DNA from: DASUXA01 sp036378155
Lineage (GTDB): Bacteria; Actinomycetota; Actinomycetes; Mycobacteriales; Micromonosporaceae
Assembly: GCA_036378155.1 (NCBI GenBank)
Contig: DASUXA010000087.1
Location: 1-17,795, forward strand
Length of the DNA: 17,795 bases
Reading direction: 5' to 3'
Shown here: positions 13,149 to 17,795 of the stretch, piece by piece
Layout: each line of letters starts with the position of its first letter
How positions within the stretch are numbered: position 1 is the first letter of the stretch
Position numbers and translations under genes: made by a program
The notes under the pieces: model-generated
The model's database searches: none
Seen by the model: only the letters and a program-made list of their open reading frames with translations
What the model was told of the DNA's origin: nothing

Positions 13149-14531
13149 TTACCGCATCAGGATCTCCTCGGGGTCCGGCCCCGGATCGGCCTCGCCAGCC
13201 AGTACCTGGTCGCGGGTGTGCCAGGCGACCGCGAACACCAGCACCCACAACGCGCCGAGCAGCATGCTGGCGAACACCTCGCTGGGCCAGTTCCACCCTG
13301 CGTACACCCGCGCCGCGCCCAGCACCGCCGGCGCGCCGACGCTCGCCGTCCACACCGCGACACCACCGGCCCAGTTCAGTCGCCGGCTCGCCGACCAGGC
13401 GAGCATGCCCAGGCTCGCCGCGACCACGGTGACCTGCCCGGACAGCAGACCCAGCGCGGTACCGCCCAGATCCGCGGCGACCGCCAGCACCAGCGGCGGC
13501 ACGAACAGCCCGGCGGTACCGACCACCCCGAGCAGCCGCTGCCGACGCACCCGCGTGATCGGGAACCGCCAGTGCTGTACCGCCACCGCCACGGTGACCG
13601 CGACCACCACCAGCGAGCCGGGCAGCGCGGCGAGCGCGGCGCGCGCCGCGCGGACCATCCCCGGGTCGCGCCGCGCCGCCACCCACCCGGTCAACAGCGG
13701 GTCGACCAGCGGTACCCCGCTGTGCCGGACCAGCCGGTCCACCACCCAGCTCAGTCCCGCGCCGATGACGAGCAGCCCGACCACGCCCACCGCCAGGTTC
13801 ACGGCGGTCGCCCCGGCCAGCCCGTACCGCCCGGTCAGCCGGTCGAACCCGGTGCGGTAGGCGCGCCGCGCCCAGCGCAGCGGTCGGGTGGAGACCAGCC
13901 GGGCGCCGAACGCGGTCACCGGCTGCCGGTTGCGTCCCAGGTACCGACCGACCAGGACCAGCGCCACGATGACCAGCAGCAGCAGCGCCAACGCGCCCGT
14001 CGCCCGGCCGAACGCGCCCGCGACCCGGTCGTACGAGCCGCCCGCGAGGTACCCGACCAGCACCGCCACCGGGACGCTGCCGACCACGCCGACGGCGTCC
14101 CAGAGCGCGAACGTCCGGTACCGCACCCCGCTCATCCCCGCCAGTCGCGGGGTCAACGTACGGGCGAACGCGATGAACCTCGCCACGCACACCGCGCGAC
14201 CCCCGTGGCGGGACAGCAGCGCGTCCGCCTTCTCCCAGCGTCGGTTCCCGACCCGGCGACCCAGGCGGCCACGGCGCACCCGGTCGCCCAGCCGTACCCC
14301 TTCGTTGTACGCGAGGTGGTCGCCGACCAGTGCCGCCACGGTCATCAGCAGCACCGCCGGTACCAGCCGCAGCGTCCCCTGGTACGCGAGGAACCCGACC
14401 AGCAGCAGGGTCGCCTCGCCGGGCAGCACCAGCCCCAGCACCAGTCCGGTTTCGGCGGCTACCAGCAGGGCCGCGACCAGGTACCCGGCGACCGGGGGCA
14501 GGTCGCGCAGGCCGTCCAGCAGTATGTCCAC
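13149..14531 (-). CDS. DedA-family membrane protein fused to a degenerate PAP2-like domain
   Basis: A 460-residue polytopic membrane protein. Residues 1-200 are a DedA (VTT/SNARE-associated) domain with LPGEATLLLVGFLA (36-49), GDHLAYNEG (70-78) and the basic motif ARFIAFARTLTPRLAGMSG (117-135); DedA proteins flip undecaprenyl phosphate or phospholipids. Residues about 235-440 form a second multi-helix block resembling PAP2 phosphatases, with which DedA is often fused. The PAP2 catalytic motifs are lost: PSGH reads LSGQ (363-366) and the SR-x5-HWP-x-D region reads ARVYAGWNWPSE (407-418), so the nucleophile-site His is Asn414, the first His is Gln366 and the Asp is Glu418. No K-x6-RP is seen. 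The domain is therefore probably not a phosphatase. The start is a GTG at 14529-14531 with a weak ribosome site. Confidence 0.87.
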   Translation of the reverse strand: MDILLDGLRDLPPVAGYLVAALLVAAETGLVLGLVLPGEATLLLVGFLAYQGTLRLVPAVLLMTVAALVGDHLAYNEGVRLGDRVRRGRLGRRVGNRRWEKADALLSRHGGRAVCVARFIAFARTLTPRLAGMSGVRYRTFALWDAVGVVGSVPVAVLVGYLAGGSYDRVAGAFGRATGALALLLLVIVALVLVGRYLGRNRQPVTAFGARLVSTRPLRWARRAYRTGFDRLTGRYGLAGATAVNLAVGVVGLLVIGAGLSWVVDRLVRHSGVPLVDPLLTGWVAARRDPGMVRAARAALAALPGSLVVVAVTVAVAVQHWRFPITRVRRQRLLGVVGTAGLFVPPLVLAVAADLGGTALGLLSGQVTVVAASLGMLAWSASRRLNWAGGVAVWTASVGAPAVLGAARVYAGWNWPSEVFASMLLGALWVLVFAVAWHTRDQVLAGEADPGPDPEEILMR

Positions 14532-14565
14532 TCGTCGTCCGTTCCGCGGCTCGTGAGGCGTTCAC

Positions 14566-14593
14566 GGTTCCCCTGGCGGAAAGCGGGGAAACC
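14566..14593. promoter_or_regulatory. Imperfect inverted repeat between dedA-like gene and typA
   Basis: GGTTCCCC (14566-14573) and GGGGAAACC (14585-14593) pair with one bulged A across an 11-nt loop, in the 202-bp divergent space. It lies 35 nt upstream of the DedA-like gene. It might be an operator or a leader hairpin; no clear -10 was found beside it. Confidence 0.3.
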
Positions 14594-14692
14594 ATGATCC
14601 TGGACGACTGCCCCGCGCGGCGTGCTCCGGCGGCGACGCCACAGCGCCGCCGGTGACGGACCCGACGGCGCCGCCGGGGTGACGCCTGCCAC

Positions 14693-14706
14693 CCGCCGTA
14701 CGGCGG
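14693..14706. promoter_or_regulatory. 14-bp palindrome upstream of typA
   Basis: CCGCCGTACGGCGG is a perfect palindrome 27 nt before the typA ATG and just upstream of its ribosome site. It may be an operator or chance in GC-rich DNA. Confidence 0.25.
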
Positions 14707-14733
14707 CGACGACCCCACCGGGAGGATGGAGTC

Positions 14734-16596
14734 ATGCCAACCCGCTCTGATCTGCGTAACGTCGCCATCATCGCGCACGTCGACCACGGAAAGACCACGC
14801 TCGTCGACGCGATGCTCAAGCAGGCCGGCGCGTTCCACGCCCGCGCCGAGGTGGCTGACCGCGTGATGGACTCGATGGATCTTGAGCGGGAGAAGGGCAT
14901 CACTATCCTCGCCAAGAACACCGCGGTGCGGTACGTCGGCGAGGACGGACGACAGGTCACCATCAACATCATCGACACGCCCGGGCACGCCGACTTCGGC
15001 GGCGAGGTGGAGCGTGGGCTGACCATGGTCGACGGGGTGCTGCTGCTGGTCGACGCGAGCGAGGGGCCGCTGCCGCAGACCCGGTTCGTGCTGCGCAAGG
15101 CGTTGCAGGCGCGGCTGCCGATCATCCTGGTGATCAACAAGGTGGACCGGCCCGACGCCCGGATCAAGGACGTCGTCGACGACACCTACGAGCTGTTCCT
15201 CGACCTGGACGCCGACGAGTCGCAGATCGACTTCCCGATCGTGTACGCCTGTGCCCGCGACGGCATCGCCTCGCTGAACCAGCCCGCCGACGGCACCGTG
15301 CCGGACGACAGCGACTCGCTGCGCCCGCTGTTCCACACGCTGCTGCAGACCATCCCCGCCCCCGCGTACACCGAAGGCGCGCCGCTGCAGGCGCACGTGA
15401 CGAACCTGGACGCCTCGCCGTTCCTCGGGCGGCTCGCGCTGTGCCGGGTCCGCCAGGGCACCATCCGCAAGGGTCAGACAGTCGCCTGGTGCCGCACCGA
15501 CGGGACGATCGAACGGGTCCGCATCTCGGAACTGCTGATGACCGAGGCGCTCGACCGCAAGCCCGCCGAGCACGCCGGACCGGGCGACATCATCGCCGTC
15601 GCCGGCATCCCGGACATCATGATCGGTGAAACCCTCGCCGACGTCGACGACCCGCGCCCGCTGCCGCTGATCACCGTGGACGAACCGGCGATCTCGATGA
15701 CCATCGGTACCAACACCTCGCCGCTCGCCGGTCGGACCAAGGGCACCAAGGTGACCGCCCGGCTGGTCAAGGACCGGCTGGACCGGGAACTGGTCGGCAA
15801 CGTGTCGCTGCGGGTGCTGCCGACCGAACGCCCGGACACCTGGGAGGTCCAGGGGCGCGGCGAACTCGCGCTGGCGATCCTGGTGGAGCAGATGCGCCGC
15901 GAGGGGTACGAACTGACCGTCGGCAAGCCGCAGGTGGTCACCCGCGAGATCGACGGCAAGCGGCACGAGCCCGTCGAACGGCTGACCATCGACGCGCCCG
16001 AGGAGTACCTGGGCGCGATCACCCAACTGCTGGCCACCCGCAAGGGGCGCATGGAGCAGATGGTCAACCACGGCACCGGCTGGGTGCGCATGGAGTGGCT
16101 GGTACCGGCGCGGGGGCTGATCGGGTTCCGGACCGAGTTCCTCACCGAGACGCGGGGCACCGGCATCGCGCACCACGTCTTCGAGGGGTACGAGCCGTGG
16201 TTCGGCGACCTGCGCACCCGTCCCACCGGGTCGCTGGTCGCCGACCGGGCCGGGCTGGCCACCTCGTACGCCATGTTCAACCTGCAGGAACGCGGTTCGC
16301 TGTTCGTCGAGCCGATGACCGAGGTGTACGAGGGAATGATCGTCGGGGAGAACTCCCGCTCCGACGACATGGACGTCAACATCACCAAGGAGAAGAAGCT
16401 GACCAACATGCGCTCGTCCACCGGCGAGGAGTTGGAGCGGCTGATCCCGCCGCGCAAACTGTCGCTGGAGCAGGCGCTGGAGTTCTGCCGCGAGGACGAG
16501 TGCGTCGAGGTGACCCCGGAGGCGGTACGGCTGCGCAAGGTGGTGCTGGACGCCGCCGCGCGGGGACGGATGGCGCGCCGCCGCGACCGCTCGTGA
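14734..16596 (+). CDS. typA: Ribosome-associated translational GTPase TypA/BipA
   Basis: A 620-residue elongation-factor-like GTPase that binds the ribosome and assists 50S assembly, notably in cold or stress. G1 is AHVDHGKT (14-21), the switch I region is around EREKGITI (51-58), G3 is DTPGH (81-85) and G4 is NKVD (135-138). Domain II follows at about 205-290 (LDASPFLGRLALCRVRQG), then an EF-G III/V-like part with QGRGELALAILVEQMRREG (about 372-390). The C-terminal BipA-specific domain includes MIVGENSRSDDMDVN and the Lys-rich KEKKLTN near 552-558. Length is normal. The ATG at 14734 has a strong GGGAGGA ribosome site 7 nt upstream, unlike the leaderless neighbours. It is divergent from the DedA-like gene. 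Identification is certain. Confidence 0.97.
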   Translation: MPTRSDLRNVAIIAHVDHGKTTLVDAMLKQAGAFHARAEVADRVMDSMDLEREKGITILAKNTAVRYVGEDGRQVTINIIDTPGHADFGGEVERGLTMVDGVLLLVDASEGPLPQTRFVLRKALQARLPIILVINKVDRPDARIKDVVDDTYELFLDLDADESQIDFPIVYACARDGIASLNQPADGTVPDDSDSLRPLFHTLLQTIPAPAYTEGAPLQAHVTNLDASPFLGRLALCRVRQGTIRKGQTVAWCRTDGTIERVRISELLMTEALDRKPAEHAGPGDIIAVAGIPDIMIGETLADVDDPRPLPLITVDEPAISMTIGTNTSPLAGRTKGTKVTARLVKDRLDRELVGNVSLRVLPTERPDTWEVQGRGELALAILVEQMRREGYELTVGKPQVVTREIDGKRHEPVERLTIDAPEEYLGAITQLLATRKGRMEQMVNHGTGWVRMEWLVPARGLIGFRTEFLTETRGTGIAHHVFEGYEPWFGDLRTRPTGSLVADRAGLATSYAMFNLQERGSLFVEPMTEVYEGMIVGENSRSDDMDVNITKEKKLTNMRSSTGEELERLIPPRKLSLEQALEFCREDECVEVTPEAVRLRKVVLDAAARGRMARRRDRS

Positions 16597-16631
16597 CCGG
16601 GCTCCGGCTTTCGCCTGTGCCGCCGAGTCGG

Positions 16632-16637
16632 TACGGT
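16632..16637 (+). promoter_or_regulatory. Candidate -10 box of the beta-lactamase-like gene
   Basis: TACGGT fits TANNNT and ends 8 nt before the ATG at 16646, so transcription would start at or a base or two before the start codon. It lies in the 49-nt gap after typA, giving the gene its own promoter. No clear -35. Confidence 0.4.
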
Positions 16638-16645
16638 CGCAGGCC

Positions 16646-17548
16646 ATGACCGCCGATCACCTCGCCGACCTCAACGACGAACTGGCGGAGGTGCCGGGCA
16701 CGGTGTCCGTGTGGTGCGGCCCGGTCGACGACCCGATCCCGGCGTACGCCCGGCTGGAGGACGAACCGCACTACGCGGCGAGCACGATGAAGGTCGCGGT
16801 GCTGGCGGCGCTGTACCGCACCGCCGAGGCGGGCGGGCTCGACCTGGACGCCGAGATCCCGGTACGCAACGAGTTCGTGTCGGCGCTGGACGGGGCGGGC
16901 ACGTTCGGCTGCGACCAGGGGTACGACAACGACGACGAGGTGTGGCAGCGGGTCGACGGTACCGCCACCCCCCGCTGGCTCGCCCGTCGCATGATCACCC
17001 GGTCGTCGAACCTGGCGACGAACGTCCTGCTCGCTGCCGTCGGGCTGGGCGCGGTCGCGGACGTGTGGCGGGTGTGCGCAGCGCGTACCAGCGTGGTCGG
17101 TCGGGGCATCGAGGACTACGCGGCGCGTGACGCCGGTATCGACAACCTGGTCACCGCGCGCGACCTCGCCGCGCTGCTGGGCGCGTTGGCGACCGGCGCG
17201 GACCCCTCGACCGTCGGCGACGGCGAACCGCTCGCCGGACCGCGATCGTGCCGCGAGATGCTCGACGTGCTCGCCGCCCAGGAACACCGCGACGATCTTG
17301 CCGCCGGACTGCCGGACGGTACCCGCATCGCGCACAAGAACGGCTGGATCGACGGTGTACGGCACAGCGCCGCGATCGTCTACCCGACCGACGCGCCGCA
17401 GTACACGCTGGTCGTCTGTACCACCACGCCGCTGGCGGACGGGTCGGGCGACGGTGCCGGCGGCGACCCCGCCTGCCGGCTGCTCGCCCGGATCGCGGCC
17501 GCGAGCTGGGCCGACCGGCAGAACCTCGGTCACGGCGTGACCGGCTGA
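16646..17548 (+). CDS. Class A beta-lactamase-like serine hydrolase without export signal
   Basis: A 300-residue protein of the penicillin-recognising serine hydrolase superfamily, closest to the beta-lactamase2 (class A-like) type. The three active-site motifs are present: STMK (Ser46, Lys49), SSN (120-122) in place of SDN, and HKNG (230-233) in place of KTG. A possible omega-loop counterpart is GIEDYAARDAGIDN (154-167), with Glu156 and Asn167 as candidates for the deacylation residues. The N-terminus (MTADHLADLNDELAEV) is acidic, with no signal peptide, Tat motif or lipobox, so it should be cytoplasmic, where neither beta-lactam attack nor cell-wall cross-linking occurs. It may be an esterase or amidase. 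The start is the ATG at 16646, placed right after a -10 box. Whether it confers resistance cannot be stated. Confidence 0.85.
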   Translation: MTADHLADLNDELAEVPGTVSVWCGPVDDPIPAYARLEDEPHYAASTMKVAVLAALYRTAEAGGLDLDAEIPVRNEFVSALDGAGTFGCDQGYDNDDEVWQRVDGTATPRWLARRMITRSSNLATNVLLAAVGLGAVADVWRVCAARTSVVGRGIEDYAARDAGIDNLVTARDLAALLGALATGADPSTVGDGEPLAGPRSCREMLDVLAAQEHRDDLAAGLPDGTRIAHKNGWIDGVRHSAAIVYPTDAPQYTLVVCTTTPLADGSGDGAGGDPACRLLARIAAASWADRQNLGHGVTG

Positions 17549-17602
17549 CCCGGGTACGACGACGCCGAAGCCGGCCGAGCGGCTCCCGGCGGCGTACCCG
17601 GG
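17549..17602 (+). terminator. Stem-loop directly after the beta-lactamase-like gene
   Basis: CCCGGGTACG (17549-17558) begins on the base after the TGA and pairs perfectly with CGTACCCGGG (17593-17602). The 34-nt interior contains further GCCG/CGGC complementarity. No U-tract. Its position fits a terminator for the beta-lactamase-like gene. Confidence 0.6.
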
Positions 17603-17639
17603 CGGCACGGTCAGCGGATCGCTACCGTTCGATCGCGAG

Positions 17640-17667
17640 GTGGGGCGGACGCGAGCGTCCGCCCCAC
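17640..17667. terminator. 12-bp perfect hairpin, likely terminator for the minus-strand gene at the edge
   Basis: GTGGGGCGGACG (17640-17651) and CGTCCGCCCCAC (17656-17667) are perfectly complementary around a CGAG tetraloop. It lies 6 bp beyond the stop of the minus-strand gene ending at 17674 and would work in both directions. This is the most stable hairpin noticed in the window. Confidence 0.75.
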
Positions 17668-17673
17668 ATCCAT

Positions 17674-17795
17674 TCAGGAGACGTTGACCGCGGTGTCGTC
17701 GACGACGAACGAGGTCTGCAGCGAGCTGTCCTCGGTGCCGGTGAACTTGATGGTCACCGTCTGTCCGGCGAAGCCGGACAGGCTGAAGGACTTGT
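17674..17795 (-). CDS. C-terminal end of a secreted beta-sandwich protein (partial)
   Basis: Only the last 40 residues are in the window, ending at a TGA (17674-17676). They read FSLSGFAGQTVTIKFTGTED and then SSLQTSFVVDDTAVNVS. The pattern of an aromatic-Ala-Gly turn, alternating beta-strand residues, TGTEDSS and a final FVVDDT strand is common at the C-terminus of actinobacterial extracellular proteins, especially secreted proteases with a carbohydrate-binding-like or MAM-like accessory domain. The catalytic part lies outside the window, so the enzyme class cannot be given. It is convergent with the beta-lactamase-like gene, with two hairpins between them. Confidence 0.75.
   Translation of the reverse strand, partial: KSFSLSGFAGQTVTIKFTGTEDSSLQTSFVVDDTAVNVS

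Noticed and set aside
14594..14656. A 20-codon open frame before typA (ATG at 14594)
   Set aside because: No ribosome site at a proper distance beyond a GGGGAAACC stretch, Arg/Ala-rich product, no homology recognisable; insufficient for a leader-peptide call.
12631..16647. A 1338-codon minus-strand open frame
   Set aside because: It runs antisense to typA and across the dedA-like gene; the composition is Arg/Gly/His-rich and no family is recognisable.
1..17795. CRISPR array, tRNA/rRNA genes, insertion sequences, prophage
   Set aside because: No regularly spaced repeats, no tRNA-like cloverleaf or rRNA segments, no transposase or integrase motifs were seen by eye.

Overview
This 17.8 kb window is GC-rich chromosomal DNA from an actinobacterium. 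The signs are strong G/C bias at third codon positions, GTG/TTG starts, a mycothiol-type DinB enzyme, Tat and lipoprotein exports, and several promoters with a TANNNT -10 placed directly in front of the start codon. UvrC, UvrA, RsgA and TypA all read as typical actinobacterial proteins. A Micromonosporaceae-like source is my guess from protein style only. No rRNA, tRNA, CRISPR array or insertion sequence was seen, and coding density is high (no gene-free stretch over about 220 bp).

Layout. 1-1026 (-): N-terminal 342 residues of UvrC, running off the left edge. 1223-3060 (+): a CPA1 Na+/H+ antiporter overlapping by ATGA with a small UBP-type zinc-finger protein, closed by a long nested inverted repeat. 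3146-7925 (-): RsgA, then UvrA, then a Tat-exported Rieske lipoprotein. 8122-9520 (+): a mycothiol-dependent DinB-family enzyme and, one base later, a glyoxalase II-like metallo-hydrolase. The space between rsgA and this pair holds two perfect inverted repeats and an ECF-like promoter. 9596-10227 (+): a VapBC toxin-antitoxin pair of less GC-rich codon usage, followed by a gene-free stretch with an 18-bp perfect palindrome and a degenerate 54-bp tandem repeat. 10447-14531 (-): a tight three-gene envelope cluster (DedA fused to a degenerate PAP2 domain, secreted lytic transglycosylase, CocE/S15 hydrolase). 14734-17548 (+): TypA/BipA, then a serine beta-lactamase-like protein with no export signal. 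At the right edge, two strong hairpins precede the C-terminal end of a secreted beta-sandwich protein on the minus strand.

How it fits together. Two of the three subunits of the UvrABC excinuclease are here. uvrA carries a good match to the LexA-independent mycobacterial-type DNA-damage promoter (TTGTCRGTG-N8-TANNNT, the PafBC type), and uvrC has a weaker one at the identical spacing, so both may be induced together. RsgA and TypA are ribosome-assembly GTPases. The thiol enzyme plus metallo-hydrolase look like a two-step small-molecule detoxification unit. The most unusual items are the antiporter/UBP zinc-finger pair, the DedA-pseudo-PAP2 fusion in which the residues aligned with the PAP2 catalytic positions are replaced, and the regulatory DNA around rsgA and downstream of vapC.
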